Notes: generated by a model not told the origin, from the letters alone. A stretch of DNA of 64,000 nt from Zerene cesonia (GCF_012273895.1 NC_052124.1:2480001-2544000), one strand, 5' to 3'. Positions 10,583 to 22,348 are shown, counted from the first letter of the stretch. Made by a program: numbers and translations.

Positions 10583-10675
10583 TAAGCCAAGTCATCATTT
10601 TAGGAAAATGTACTTTATGATTTTATTTTACGTTGCTGTCTGTACCGGTAGGTTATATTGGTCCCTATGTATAAT
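10583..10675 (+). repeat. Unclassified repeat, partner of 7803-7911
   Basis: Inverted relative to the first copy; see that entry for the shared blocks. Directly downstream (10680-10760) is a degenerate TTTTTTGACTTCGTTACTCG…AACCAATTGG segment that also occurs near 4115. Confidence 0.6.
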
Positions 10676-11029
10676 TGCCAACCCTCGGCGTTTCCAAAAC
10701 CCCTGTAATTTTTTGACTTCGTTACTCGACAACTCCGTGGGTTTTTAACCAATTGGCGTGTTTAATGAGCTGGATAGGATTTGCTCTCATTTAGACCCTT
10801 TTCAGAATTGTAGAATGTAATTTTTTATTTTGTCTACAAGTGTTTTTGTAATAGGTACGACGGCTTTTTGTAGTATAACGAATGGATGGGAATTGAGGAT
10901 TTTGAAAGACCGTGTTATTTATTATTAAAATTAGTCAACAAACGTAGTTTTGCTAGATCTTTCTAATGCTCGGAAAACAAAGAATCGTTTTCTTTATTCA
11001 ACTCATACAGACAGCACGCAGCGCTCTTC

Positions 11030-11308
11030 TGGAAGAAAATATCGTCTCAATATCCGCTGGTCGTCGAACGTTGGACTGATGACATCATAAAAATAGAGGG
11101 AAACCAACGCGCGAAAGACAGAGACAAGTGTTACTAACTGGAGGAGGCTTATAGCCAAACAGGGGTTCCGGTGCAAGAACACACAGTTTTCAGACATTTA
11201 TAGACATTTATTTCAGACAGTCAGGCACACAAGAGTTCATAGCTTAAATGAATTAAATCTGTAATGCAATGAATGGGAAATATAAGGCTTTATTATTATA
11301 ATTATTAT
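11030..11308 (+). mobile_element. LINE 3' end with endonuclease-RT C-terminal relic
   Basis: Translation around 11069-11170 gives RWTDDIIKIEGNQ, then DRDK and LEEAYSQ with one internal stop, matching the RWTDDI…G..W…AQDR..W..LEEAY ending of RTE/CR1-like insect LINEs. A short 3' UTR ends in AAGGCTTTATTATTATAATT near 11284, as such elements do. A strongly 5'-truncated relic; the tryptophan and some spacing are lost. Confidence 0.75.
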
Positions 11309-13576
11309 CTGCTGTGGGAAGCACAAAATTAAATATAATATGACATTATAACATGACATTGTACTCTAATATATGTGAGGCACCTAATTATTTTAACAGC
11401 ATAGGCTTCATATCGTCACAGTAGCAGCTATATTCTTATAAAATATAATACTTCATCATAACTATGAATAGTTTTAGTTGAAGTGTTGGTAAATCCTTAC
11501 AACTTTATATAATTTAAAGAATATTGGTATAGACCAATATGCATTAAATGAACAGTCTGTTTATTTGTTTATTTAGTTGTATTCTATGAATATATATACA
11601 TTTTTTATGTAGTAGAGCCACTGAAAATGAGTCGCCCGCTTTTAAGTTGAACCCCTTGTCTCTCTGCCACCCGTGATGCTATGATTGATGCGTGATTCAC
11701 CTCAGCAATATAATTTCTTTTACTCTTTCGGTTTCATTCGACTAAGGGACATGAAACCGAAAGAGTAGGAGGTAGAGTAAAGAAGAGTAGAAGTTTCTCA
11801 TAGGTGTGTGATTACAAATAATTGAAACTCCCCTGATATGTTAAAATCCTGTTGTTTCCTCTTCCTCCATTGAACATACGAAATAAATAAGATTTTAGTT
11901 TATACACAAATTAATTAAAACTGAAACAATAATTTTATAAAGCAAATATGTTTTTATTATATTAGTTTACACAGAGGCCAAGATGATGAAAGGATCTCTG
12001 ATGTTATCTCTGAATTGTTTTTGTTTGCGTACAAACAAAAAAATTTCCATGTACGTGTATAAAATATATCGAAAGGTCACTAGCCACACGATGAATACGT
12101 GTGAATTAAGGTTAAGAAACAACAAATTACATTGGTGGAACATGCGAGAGCTGATTGAATAATTATTTTTTATAAAAAACTCAATCGCCATCGTATGTCG
12201 AAACTTGACCAAAGTTTAACAGGACCGCGTGGGAGGCACTAGCTCTCAAATAAAAAGAGAATCATAAAAATTGGTGCACCCAGTAAAAAGCTTAATTAAT
12301 CGCTTTTTAAAACTAAATTTATCAAAATAATAAAATGATTTTTTATTTAAATCAAAACTAAATTAAAATGTACGACACCCAAATTTTTGCTTTTTCAAAG
12401 CATTGAGGTTCTGAGTCATCTTTTTGAGTTCAATAATCATCTTATTTCAAAATGTCGTAAGCAGCAAATGATGTCAATCTTAGGGCATTATTTTTCGGCA
12501 GATTATAATCTATTGATGTGAAACCTTTAAATTGTAAAATGAACATACGATATTATGGGTTCGGTTTCTTTAATAATATGCCATGGTCGACTCGCAACCC
12601 GCACCTGAAAGACGTTTGGTAAAAGTAAATTAAAGAATCATTTATTGTCCTTTAAAACTTAAAGTCGATTACATGAGACTACTTATGAATACTTAGAATA
12701 CTTATCATAGTAAGATAAATCTTAATCCAGCGGTTTTCATAACCTATCAACGACATTGTTCAGTTAATTTAATTCATTAGAACGCGCTGGTATTTGTTGC
12801 TATGCAAAAAACTTCCAATTTTTTATTTTTGTTCGCAACCTTAAAAGATGTATTGAAGCAAATCTCACATATTTCAAAAGACCGGGTTCTGTCTTTTGTT
12901 TTATAGAAGGATCGAGATTTCTCTTCGAGATCGAGTCTTTTTTACTTTACTTTTGTAGGTACTGCCTATCTGTTTTTATATTGTGATTTGCCGATACCCG
13001 CGACATCGTTCGCGTTAACTTTGAACGTGAACAACTGGAGGATTTCAATAAATTATCGAATAACTAATAATTACGACGATAACTAATAACTTTAAAAATC
13101 TCTATATAAACTCAATTACGTTTTTTTCGTAGTCAATATATAAAGATCGTAAGCGTTGCTGACCATCATACAAGAAACATAAAGTTGTCTATGAGAAAAA
13201 GAGCCAGTTGTCAACACCTAAGGAATTAAAGTCTGTCCCCGCGACTTGTTTATTGTCATGGAAACGCATGTAGTCACAAGGAACGGTGTACGCTTAAGCT
13301 GAAAGGGGAAATTGTTGGGGATGGGGTCAATTAAAGATATACAATGTTCATACTAAATGGCTTTCAGATATCGTTGCATTGTTATTATTATAACTATCTA
13401 AAAGGTATATAAAGTACAGTAATTTAATACTATGACAGCGATAGATAATACGAAACGTGATAGAAAGAGATAGCGCCTAAATCAAACTGCAACAATTGCC
13501 TTAGTTTGTCGTTAACAATTTGTGCGTTCTAATGAGATATCAATCTCTTTGTATGTGTAATATCATAGGGATGAGT
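11309..13576. other. AT-rich intergenic stretch, almost featureless
   Basis: No gene or clear repeat was seen. CCGAAAGAGTA-type sequence occurs twice in inverted orientation (about 11726-11745 and 11755-11770), making a small hairpin. A Helitron-like GC end (CCGCGACATCGTTCGCGTT) lies near 12999-13018. Confidence 0.45.
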
Positions 13577-13712
13577 AGATTGCCTATATGTTATTCCAGT
13601 TGTCCAGCTGTCTACGTACCAAATCATTGCAATCGGTTCAGTAGTTTTTGCGTGAAAGAGCAACAAACACACACACATCCTTACAAACTTTTGCATTTAA
13701 AATATAAGTATA
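13577..13712 (-). mobile_element. Helitron-like element, TCCTAC subfamily, both ends eroded
   Basis: Retains GCCTATATGTTATTCCAGTT, GTCTACGTACCAAAT, AATCGGTTCAGTAGTTTTTG and ACACACACATCCTTACAAAC. The CTAG hairpin end and the 5' terminus are missing or mutated. Confidence 0.75.
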
Positions 13713-14544
13713 TTGAAAATTAGTAATTATCTGTTAATGCATTAACTGCGTGGAGGTACTCCCAGCTTATGTTTATAATCATACAGTTCACTGTATAAGA
13801 GTACACTGTATTTTTTACACTAAGAACTGTATTTTAAATTCTAGCTTAAGGTCAATATTTGTTATTTTTCTTACTTGTATTTTTATCTTTCCTACTAGTA
13901 GTGCTACCCGCCGGGGGGGCTAGTGATCTACAGGTCTACACTGTACTACAGGTCTTTTTTTACCTATTTCAGACACTAGTCCTTCACAACGTTAATACTA
14001 CTCATTAGTAGTAGTAGATTAATGATTGTGAAGGCAAATAAATAATTTTTATTATTATTATTAAAAACTAGAAGTCAACATCCGACTGAACAATTTTTGC
14101 TGAGACATAATTTCTATTTATGTTATAGTGTAGCTACGTTCTTACGTCAGGAGTTCCAAATCTTAGATTTTTGTAAGTCTACATAAAATGCCTATCAGAC
14201 TGAACGATTTCTGCTAAGTTATAATTTATATTTACGTCATAGTGTTGCTGGGCTCTTTTTCTGGGCTTAGTTCGAAAAAAAATAAAAAGTAAATGAATTC
14301 GTTCTATTTCTGCAGTACCAGGTCATCGACGTCCCTGGTAAAAGTATCACTCCAAATTATAGAATGGAACAAAATATTAACAATTTCCTAATAAACACTA
14401 AAAAAATCACGTCATATGCTTAATAAAGAATTGTCGTGAAACAAATCCAAGACAAAAAACCATTTAAATTATGAAGATCCTTCATTTTAGAAAACATCTG
14501 TTGAAAACTTGTTTATCTGCTCATGTAATAAAAATAAATTAAAA
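13713..14544. other. AT-rich intergenic sequence, nothing recognised
   Basis: A G-rich patch CGCCGGGGGGGCTAGTG (about 13910-13925) and an ATTATT run near 14050 are the only local features. No gene or classified repeat was seen. Confidence 0.45.
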
Positions 14545-14685
14545 ATTCAACAAAGGCCACGTTCTATCGAAACAATATTGTAATAATTGAAATAATGATT
14601 GGTAAATGTTATTAATTCTCTCAATAGATGGCGTAGAGTGTACGCCACATAAAACCGAAATATAAAGGAAATTTGTTTGCAGAAT
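14545..14685 (+). repeat. CAATAGATGGCG repeat, copy 1
   Basis: Shares ACAAAGGCCA, TCGA.ACAATATTGTAAT, CTCAATAGATGGCGT and ACATAAAACCGAAA with 26730-26860. In both copies a GGCCG.GA…tRNA-like stretch follows, better preserved in the second. Confidence 0.6.
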
Positions 14686-15127
14686 ATGGCCGAGAAGTCA
14701 GCAGATGCGAGTTTTGTTTTCTATTACAGTACAATAATTTCATGAGTATGTCTTGTTACACTGGTAGCGACTAGCAAAATTTTTCAAAAATATAATTTTC
14801 AGTTTTAGGGGGCAAGAGTGTCGATGATGTTTTTAGTAAAAAAGTTGTTTTCATTTTTATTTCACCTATGACACTAATAAAATTAAAATAATTGTAAACA
14901 AATAAACATTAAAAGTCCATTTTAAACTTTCAAAATGTTTTCCACTAAAATATTTGCTAATACCCCCTACTCACCGCATAAAACACAGTTTCATGCTATT
15001 GTACGCTTAGTGGGAGCTGGTGCAATGATCTATTTCATAACGAAGTTTAGGTACTCGACTTCGACATTAAAAATATGGCTGAAATGATCGATTCACCCGG
15101 TTGAAATTTCTATAATAGCACGCCCAA

Positions 15128-15172
15128 AAATACAGTCTTATTGAGAACCGCCTCCTTTTTTGAGTCGGTTAA
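15128..15172 (-). repeat. AACCGACTTC-type dispersed repeat, fragment
   Basis: The minus strand reads TTTTTAACCGACTC, then GGAGGCGGTTCTCAATAAG. Better copies are at 17812-17986 and 43597-43725; other scraps are near 31930, 39255, 49675 and 57672. Class unknown. Confidence 0.6.
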
Positions 15173-16699
15173 AAATCATCGACTACAGTAATAAAGAGCA
15201 CCTGATAAATAATTTATATTAGATATATGAGTTTAGTGCCCTCTGTTCAATGAATGTAGAAATCCGAAGGATTATATTTATTGGCGGCTTTGAAACCGGC
15301 CTTTGAAGAATACGATTATGTTATTCGGAAATAAACCAACAGATGGCGCCACCAGTGTCGGTAACTTTTGACAAAAAATAATTATACTAGAATGGCACCC
15401 ACTGGAAAAGAAAGAAAATATAATGAAAATAAAAGGAGAAATAATTTACGTGCGATCAATGTCTGTGGGACAGGGAAGTGGGAGTATAAGATTTTTAACA
15501 CGCGTTTTACTCTGAACACAATGATTCAATCATTGTGTTAATAACTTAAATTTTATTATAATTTAGTTACATTAAACTCTTTACCATCAAAAACTATTTT
15601 CTAGTTTTTAGTTCAATTTGCAATAAAAGCGTGTTTTTTTTAGTTTTTTAAACAATAATTATTAGGGTAAAATCTTCGCAATCTCCGGCAAACTACAACT
15701 CCTAAGAAAAAAGTTGAATGACAAAGTAGTAAGTAGTTAAACATCCTCAACTTTAGTAGTCACACTATACCACATAACCTCAACATTTTTAAGAAATTTG
15801 AAAATAGTTTTTTGTTTTTCTTTTTTATTATACTATAGATATCTATAATCCATACTGTATTATAAATCTAAGTTGGAAGGGCTTTCTAAAATTGCTAGAG
15901 AAAGTAAACCAGTACTTAAAATAATTGTCTGTCTGTCTATCTGTATTTAATCCGCCTATTACGTCGACATCCATTCCCTGTAATTAGCATGTTTATTGAC
16001 TAACTGTGCCAACTTCTGTCACTTAGCAGAACATTTATTTGAAATTTAATAACTTACACAGAAACCCTCATACTTTTTAACAAAGCAAAGCAATTTAGGA
16101 CAAAAAATACAATGAAATATGCACTTATATTGTTAGTTACTCTGTATGTATATCCACATGCCAATTTCAAAGATCTAATGCACTAAGTGTTGCATATATT
16201 TACATATTTATTACAATTTTATGATATCCATTTTTAAGTATTTTTGTTTTGTGTCGCAGTCAATGTATTTTCTTTTTTTCGTCTAATTAACCAAAATACG
16301 ATATTTGATTAACATCTTGAACGTTACATAGTATAGAATTATGTTATCTATGATAGGCCTAAAGTATTATTGTATCTGTGGATAAGCTATATTTTCCGCG
16401 TAAACTTTGACAAAGCTGACGCTTTATTAAAAAGAAATTGTCCAATTTTTAGTTCAGATATTAATTTCTCAACTTTGCATAGAACAAATTGATCGGTAGC
16501 TGTGCACTAACAGTTCACTGTAGTTCGCCATATATTATGAAGCTGATAAAACTTTGATATTAAATTCTCCGTGGCCCGGTGAACGGTGAAATGGTAAGTA
16601 GACTGATAGCAGTTTATAAGTTGCAATTCTAGAATTGACTAAAATGAGAACTAAAATATTATTTTCAGATATCTTCCAACAAATACTGTAAATTCGAAA

Positions 16700-16959
16700 G
16701 TGTGATTGTCCTTCTTTCACGACACAACGGACTGATTTTTTGGTGTGATTTTTGGGTCTGGAGATAGGAGTGTAGAGAGTGATAGGTTATTTATTTACGA
16801 ATAATAACACCATATTACTATGGTAATCTCCATTGATTCACATTTGAATCACTTCGGCATTAATAAAGTCCGATAGATGGTGCTGAATTAAAAATGTGAC
16901 ATGCCATTTACTGTTAATTTATTTTACCTACGTGGGCAAAGCTGCGGGGCATCAGCTAG
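16700..16959 (+). mobile_element. Helitron-like element, E subfamily, 5' end unclear
   Basis: Contains CTTTCACGACACAACGGACT and GGTGTGATTTTTGGGTCTGG, as in 37500-37659, and ends GGCAAAGCTGCGGGGCATCA then GCTAG|T. An AT-rich middle may be inserted sequence. Confidence 0.65.
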
Positions 16960-17058
16960 TGTAATAATTTATCATAGAAAGATGTTAAAAAGTTGTAGCA
17001 CATAGTCTAAATATTTAGTCAGCAAATAGAGTAACTACTTCCCTAATAAAAATGATTA

Positions 17059-17295
17059 TTTTTTTATGTCACCGTCGGCAATGGAGCTGGTGGATCGCCT
17101 GATGGTAAGCGTTATCACCGCCCATGAACACTTGGAGAGGCGTAAGATCAATTGCAGACTGGAAAAGGATAAAGAAAGGATTGACAAAAAGAAAGAATTA
17201 AACGATTGGGAAGGGTATGGAAAAACACATGAGCCTCCGGTTCCCCCACTGACCGAACGAAACTCAGCAATATGCTATTTCACGCCTAAGCGATC
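17059..17295 (-). mobile_element. Metulj-like SINE, 5' truncated
   Basis: Minus-strand copy; its poly(A) tail appears as the T run at 17055-17065, followed by ATGTCACCGTCGGCAATGG, CGCCTGATGGTAAGCG and CGCCCATGAACA. It belongs to the older SINE subfamily (TCGGCAAT and a GAGGCGTAAG hairpin). An open frame through it is fortuitous. Confidence 0.8.
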
Positions 17296-17811
17296 TCGAC
17301 TACCACACACAAAAAAATAAACCACTACCACATAAAAAAACTACATGCTTTATATTTATGGTATTTAAGTAAAGGCACAGATTCAGCTAGTAATACTTAT
17401 AGTCCTATGTGACCTGTCTTGTAACATAAAACACACGTCAGAAGTTTTTTTATAGTATTTTCCATACAGATAATGTTTATTCCTCTTTTACAACCGGGCA
17501 AAATTGATGTTTAGGGTGGGTAGTCGTAAATATGCGCTGTAAACCTTCACAACACTAGATCGTAAAGCTAGCAATAGTGGTGTGCACAGTTATCGATAAG
17601 TTCGGTAACATACTGATACAATATATATCCCACCTAAAGGGTTAGTTTGATTTTCACGATAATTTTATTGGTTATGTAGATAGTTGATGATAAAAGGCAT
17701 AAAACAGTTCGACTACCTAGTTGTTTTTATGAACGAGTATTTTCTTCGAGTTTTTTTACAATGAATTTATTATTCTACAATGATTTCACAAAGAAACTGA
17801 GCCGCCTTCAA

Positions 17812-17986
17812 ATTCTCAGACTGGATCAAATTTAAACGGGGCCACTGGGGAAGCACCACCTTTCGAAAAAAAAGGAAAAAAATTTAAATCGGTTCACCTA
17901 GTCACGTTCTGAGGTTACAAAGCCAAAATAGGACCGGTCGGATGCGGTCGAATTGTGAACTCCGCCTTTTTCGAAGTCGGTTGAAA
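17812..17986 (-). repeat. AACCGACTTC-type dispersed repeat, long copy
   Basis: The minus strand begins TTTTCAACCGACTTCGAAA, passes GTGAACCGATTTAAA and CGAAAGGTGGTGCTTCCCC and ends in GTTTAAATTTGATCCAGTCT. A common lepidopteran repeat; no coding part or terminal inverted repeat was seen. Confidence 0.65.
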
Positions 17987-18395
17987 ACTCGTAAAAAGGA
18001 TCGAATAACATTCGACTATAAACATTAACTATAACCTCGATAGTATTATTCTTAACCTTATACCTTTTTGTTTTAAAACAACTCTATTTTAAATACAGCA
18101 CCTAGAACAGCCTAAATCCTAAGCACTAAGTATAAATCAATACTCTTATCTCATAACAGTACAACACGCTAAAAAATCTAGTACATTCAACGCCTACAAT
18201 CTAGATGGTGATTTGACTGCGAGACAGACTATGTATTTACATCCTAAGCTCTAACAGTTTAATCTCCATTCAAGCGAAAATGCACCTTATAACAATAACA
18301 CTACCCCGAGTCTCCTGGATGATGTAACGATAGATCTAATTGATAGCTGCGATAGAAATCCAATGTGATAAGGTCGAAAATCCGTTGAACAAGGA
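17987..18395. other. Sequence upstream of a putative promoter
   Basis: Rather repeat-free and AT-rich. It could hold regulatory sites for the promoter that follows, but no motif stands out. Confidence 0.35.
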
Positions 18396-18546
18396 TGTAT
18401 AATAAAGGGATAGATGCAGCACGACTTGCAGTGGGGTGGCACAGCCTTCTGAATTTTGTATTCAGAATTTCAGTTCAGTTCTCCCGTAGGCGTCGACGCG
18501 GACGGACGTGCCGCTCTTGTCGCGTTCAGTTCTTTTCGGACATCTG
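18396..18546 (+). promoter_or_regulatory. Putative core promoter and non-coding first exon
   Basis: A TATAATAAAG stretch at 18398-18407 is followed by TTTCAGTTCAGTTCTC (18468-18482), with initiator-like TCAGTT sites. A sharply GC- and CpG-rich block (GCGTCGACGCGGACGGACGT, 18491-18510) ends at CATCTG|GTAAGT, a strong splice donor at 18547. The block has no ATG. This is what the capped, untranslated first exon of a plus-strand gene with a long first intron looks like. I see no matching coding exon downstream, so the gene is unknown. Confidence 0.5.
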
Positions 18547-19206
18547 GTAAGTATTATATTATATTATAATGAAATTACGGCATTATAATTTAAGAAACAA
18601 TGAAATAAAATGTTTTTATTAATCAGAGATAAGATAAAACTTAATTTAAGTTACGTGCCGCTTTGTTTTATAGGCAAAGTTCGTAAGTAATTAATCAGGT
18701 ACAAGGTTTATTTTAGCACTTTTAAATTGTGCGTTTCATAATTTCGCTTTTAAAAGCTTTTAAAGTGGAATGTAAAATGAGCGGCAGATTAATGGCCGGT
18801 TGAAATTTTTTGTATTGCGAATTACGGCTCCGTTTCGTGTTTGAGTCCATTATTCTACACTAGCTATAAACCATGGGTTTGCTCGCTTGAATCCAAGAAG
18901 GTTTACTTCAAATTTAGATTTATTTGGAACCAGGCTTCTTTTTAAGAACTATTGAGTTATCTTTATTTAAATAATGATTTACCACAGTTCGGAAAGCAGT
19001 TTGTACAAAGAACAGACGGCGGGAAATTATATGCGTTCTTTTCAAATTATGTTGATTTTCTTATTATAATATGTATATAATATTTCTTATTATAATACGA
19101 TTTTGTTATTATAATATATTATTTATAAAGTAATAATGGTGCCAAAGGATGTCCTACAGACGGTTTAAGACACTATCTGTATCTCCAAATAAGATTTTAT
19201 AGATCA
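18547..19206. other. Possible first-intron sequence, AT-rich
   Basis: Follows the candidate donor. No repeat or gene was seen; a tract of repeated TTATTATAAT-type units lies at about 19061-19125. Confidence 0.35.
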
Positions 19207-19409
19207 CTAGCTGCGCCCCGCGGTTTGACCCGCGCAAGTCCGTATCCCGTAGGAATATCGGGATAAAAAGTTGCCAATATGTTATTCCAGTGTCCAGCTG
19301 TCTACGTACCTAATTTCATTGCAGTCGGTTTAGTAGTTTTTGCGTGATTGACGGACAAGCATCCAAACAAACAAACTTTCACATTTGTTATATTAGTGTG
19401 ATAGTGCGA
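19207..19409 (-). mobile_element. Helitron-like element, TCCTAC/CTAG subfamily
   Basis: CTAG end at 19207-19210 preceded by A. The far end reads (minus strand) TCGCACTATCACACTAATAT, a reiterated terminus followed by T outside. The middle is colinear with the subfamily, but the segment before the 5' end is of the H/Q type (TTTGTTTGTTTGGATGC). Confidence 0.8.
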
Positions 19410-19487
19410 TTTAACAGTTCGTCAGCCTCTTATTGAATTAATTTATCCACTAGTCGTTCCTTGAAATAGTCTGTTCTTTATTATATA

Positions 19488-19650
19488 CTAGCGGTCCTCC
19501 TAGCTTCTCCCGTGGTACATATAGCCTATAGCCTTCCTTAATAAATGGGCTATCTAACATTGAAAGAATTTTTCAAATCGGACCAGTAGTTTTTGAGATT
19601 AGTGCGTCCAAACAAACAAACAATCATCAGCTTTATAATATTAGTATGGA
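19488..19650 (-). mobile_element. Helitron-like element, short subfamily
   Basis: The minus strand starts TCCATACTAATATTATAAAG and ends GGACCGCTAG, flanked by A and T. This subfamily carries GATTTGAAAAATTCTTTCAA and GGCTATAGGCTATATGTACC; compare 35656-35820 and 57088-57261. Confidence 0.8.
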
Positions 19651-19978
19651 TTTTAAAATTTCCACTATATTTTCGTGTGTTTATTCTACAATATGCGAAA
19701 AACGAATCTTTCCTCTTCATAATATTAATATAGTTATTATTAACAAGTTTCGGGTTCTACTGTTGTATCCCAAATATTCATCATGCCTCATATCTTCCAT
19801 GTACAGAGGATCAATCAACATTTATTACATTATACGTTAGTTAAAACCACTTCTATAGAACCAGGAAGTGGGTTCGATTTTTCATAACAGACAAGCCTCT
19901 GAGGACAGGAAGGTCCCACTCAAACATAAAGAAATCAACATCTTTGTAAAAAAAATGGGGTTATGAAAATATATATAA

Positions 19979-20370
19979 CTAGACACTCCCGGCTCCGCCC
20001 GGATATCAAGATTTTATCCCAAGATAGCATTTAATCGGGATAAAAAGTGTCCTATCACCCAAATCAGCTCATACCCTGTACATCAAATTTCATCAAAATC
20101 CGTTCATTAGATTCAGCGTGATTGACGGACAAACTTTTAAACGTACAAACTTCCACATTTATAATACTAGCTGAGCCCCGCGGTTTCACCTGCGTAAATC
20201 CGTATCCCGTAGGAAAATTGCCTATATGTTATTCCAGTTGTCCAACTATCTACGTACCAAATTTCATTGCAATCGGTTGAGTAGTTTTTGCGTGAAAGAG
20301 CAACAAACACACACACATCTTCACAAACTTTCTCATTAATAATATTAGTAGGATAGTAAGATTAGTGTGA
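19979..20370 (-). mobile_element. Helitron-like element, split by a nested copy
   Basis: The outer element occupies 19979-20166 and 20362-20370. CTAG is at 19979-19982 after A. Joining the halves gives (plus strand) TTTATAATA|TTAGTGTGA, the normal 5' terminus of this subfamily. It carries the GATGAAATTTGATGTACAGG and TTTTATCCCGATTAAATG-type blocks shared with 24979-25206. Confidence 0.8.
20167..20361 (-). mobile_element. Helitron-like element nested in the 5' end of another
   Basis: TCCTAC/CTAG subfamily; CTAG at 20167-20170. The 5' end is TCTTACTATCCTACTAATAT (minus strand), ending at 20361. Host bases on either side are ATAATA and TTAGTG, so the site was A|T. It lacks part of the middle (the TATCGGGATAAAAAG block). 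Confidence 0.8.
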
Positions 20371-20660
20371 TGTATGTTGATATACTGGCTGATAATCACG
20401 CAAAACGGCTGGAATGATATGCATGAATTTGTACATGGTACTGGAACTTGCGCCATGCGTCTGTGATCCCCGACGAGTACGATCGAGACGATCTGGGGGT
20501 CTGCTAGGGTAGACTTAATAGGTACTTTCTAGGGAAACCCACTCCATGTTAGGCCACATCTCTTGCCATCAGTGTGATCGTGACCAAGCGCTTCCCAATT
20601 GACCATTACCATTGACCATTGATACATATAGTTGATAACTTTATTAACTTTATTATATGA

Positions 20661-20843
20661 CTAGCGGACCTGGCAAACGCTGTTCTGGCTTCCTCTAATT
20701 ATTTGGGGGTATGAAAAATTGATCTTGACTGATTCTCAGACCTATCCGATCTACACAAAATATTATGAGAATCGGTCCAGCTTTTTCGGAGGAATGTGGT
20801 AACTAACATTGCGACAAGAGAATTTTTTTTATATATATATCTC
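20661..20843 (-). mobile_element. Helitron-like element, GGCAAACGCTGTTCTG subfamily
   Basis: Begins ACTAGCGGACCTGGCAAACG and contains GAGAATCGGTCCAGCTTTTT then CGGAGGA. It ends near a TATATATATAT run. Partner copy at 42303-42460. Confidence 0.7.
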
Positions 20844-21242
20844 TAACAAAGCCGCAGCAAGCGACTAGTAATAAATAAAGAGGATTTATAAAAGGCTTAT
20901 ATGTATAATAAGCATTTTAAGCTCATTTAAATTTCAAAATAAACAAAACATACTCTCAGAGGTAAAAACCATAAATCGATTAAAAATCATCTCAACTGCA
21001 AGCGATTCTTGGCACAAATAAAAAAATCGGTCAAGCGCGAGTTGCACTCGCGACACTTAGCTTCGGTTAGAAAAAGAATCAGTCACCCATCCAATTTATG
21101 ACCGTGCTAACCGTTGCCTAATATCATTATTTTATTATTCAAGTTATTGTTATGTTATAACGTTATACTTTTCACCAATCACGGCTTATATGAAACAGCC
21201 TGGTGACAGACGGACGAACAAACAGACATACAGCCAAACGGG

Positions 21243-21578
21243 AGGCGAAGTCTTTTTTTTGACGTGACAACGTCTTAAATTAGGTTGCGGCTTGGAGTCA
21301 CTCATGAAAAAGTGTAACGCCCGGTAACGTTACGATGAGTCACCGAACTATGATCGGTCCGCCGCGCGCGCAGCACTAGAGAATTAGGCGCATTGAATCG
21401 GCGCGTGCTTGTGTCTCTGTCTCTGTCTTTTTAGTAAACAAATAATATTTTCTATAGTTAAAATTTGTGCAATTCTTATTTTCATTCAATTCCTTGTTCC
21501 TATTGTGCAATTTAATAATATTCATATCAATAAATATTCTACCGAGAAAAAGACGTTGTCACGTAAAATCTTCGCCCG
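21243..21578. mobile_element. MITE-like element with about 30-bp terminal inverted repeats
   Basis: The left end contains GCGAAGTC, a T run and GACGTGACAACGTCTT (21261-21276). The right end, reverse-complemented, reads GGGCGAAGATTTTACGTGAC then AACGTCTT (21550-21577). The interior is partly CpG-rich (GGTCCGCCGCGCGCGCAGCA near 21356) and has no long frame. It may sit inside a larger repeat that starts near 21030 (TCGGTCAAGCGCGAGTTGCA) and ends near 21635 (CTTTGGTACGGAATCCTAAA). Superfamily not assigned. Confidence 0.6.
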
Positions 21579-21639
21579 TAAAACCGACTTTACAGGCAAC
21601 CATTTTTTTTTTACCCTTTGGTACGGAATCCTAAAAAGA

Positions 21640-22144
21640 TATATGGGTATATAGGTCATGAGATAATCACTAAAACCTAGAACCAGGTCAGGTCACGCCG
21701 AAACAATTCAAACTTGTAAGTTTTAGTGCTACACTTTACTTGATTATCGCTTATTGCAGTGCAATTACGCTCTTATGACCTAAGTTAAACGCTAAGTTAA
21801 TAAAGCATAATTAATACTAGCACTAGTAAATGGTTAGAACAATTAAAAACTGAAACAACTTTAGTTTCAAGCTGAGCATTTATTATAAGATATATCTATC
21901 TTAATATACCTTATTTTTATTTATTTTTTTCAACTAACATGCAGGTTCAATAAAAAGATCCACCTAAAATCATTGTATTGTATTGTTTCGAGCTTCTTTC
22001 AAACAGCATTTAACTAAAACTGACAATTTGTTTCATTTAAGCTTGTTATATATTCATATCATATATTTTTTAGAAAAAATATAATTTATTTATTCTAATC
22101 TTCTCTTGAGAATTGTGTATGAATTTATTAATATAACTTCTACT
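21640..22144. other. AT-rich sequence, nothing recognised
   Basis: No gene or classified repeat was seen. Confidence 0.45.
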
Positions 22145-22287
22145 TCTACTAATATTATAAACGCTTAACTACTGATTTGAATAAAAGTTACGATGATATA
22201 TCCGAAAAATAACATATACGGTTTAAGCTATAGCCTGGGCCTATCTATCTTTTCACTTGACTACGCGAGCGAAGCCGCGTGCTAATA
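22145..22287 (+). mobile_element. Helitron-like element, degenerate
   Basis: Starts TCTACTAATATTATAAACGC and ends with CGCGAGCGAAGCCGCGTGCT then AATAG, a mutated form of the hairpin plus CTAG. Confidence 0.65.
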
Positions 22288-22302
22288 GCATGGTTTGATA
22301 TA

Positions 22303-22345
22303 CTAGCTTTTGCCGCTTTCACACGCGTTACATTCGGAACAGTTT
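22303..22345 (-). mobile_element. Helitron 3' end truncated by a SINE
   Basis: ACTAGCTTTTGCCGCTTTCA then CACGCGTTA matches the start of the copy at 31242. The matching 5' part (GAGAAAGCGACTTTC…ACTATGTAGTGAT) is found at 23228-23270, beyond two SINEs and another Helitron, so one element may have been split by three later insertions. Confidence 0.55.
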
Positions 22346-22348
22346 TAT

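Noticed and set aside
19207..20361. Regularly recurring about 200-bp units, considered as a CRISPR-like or satellite array
   Set aside because: The units are dispersed, in both orientations, of several subfamilies and have CTAG/TC ends; they are transposon copies in an animal genome.
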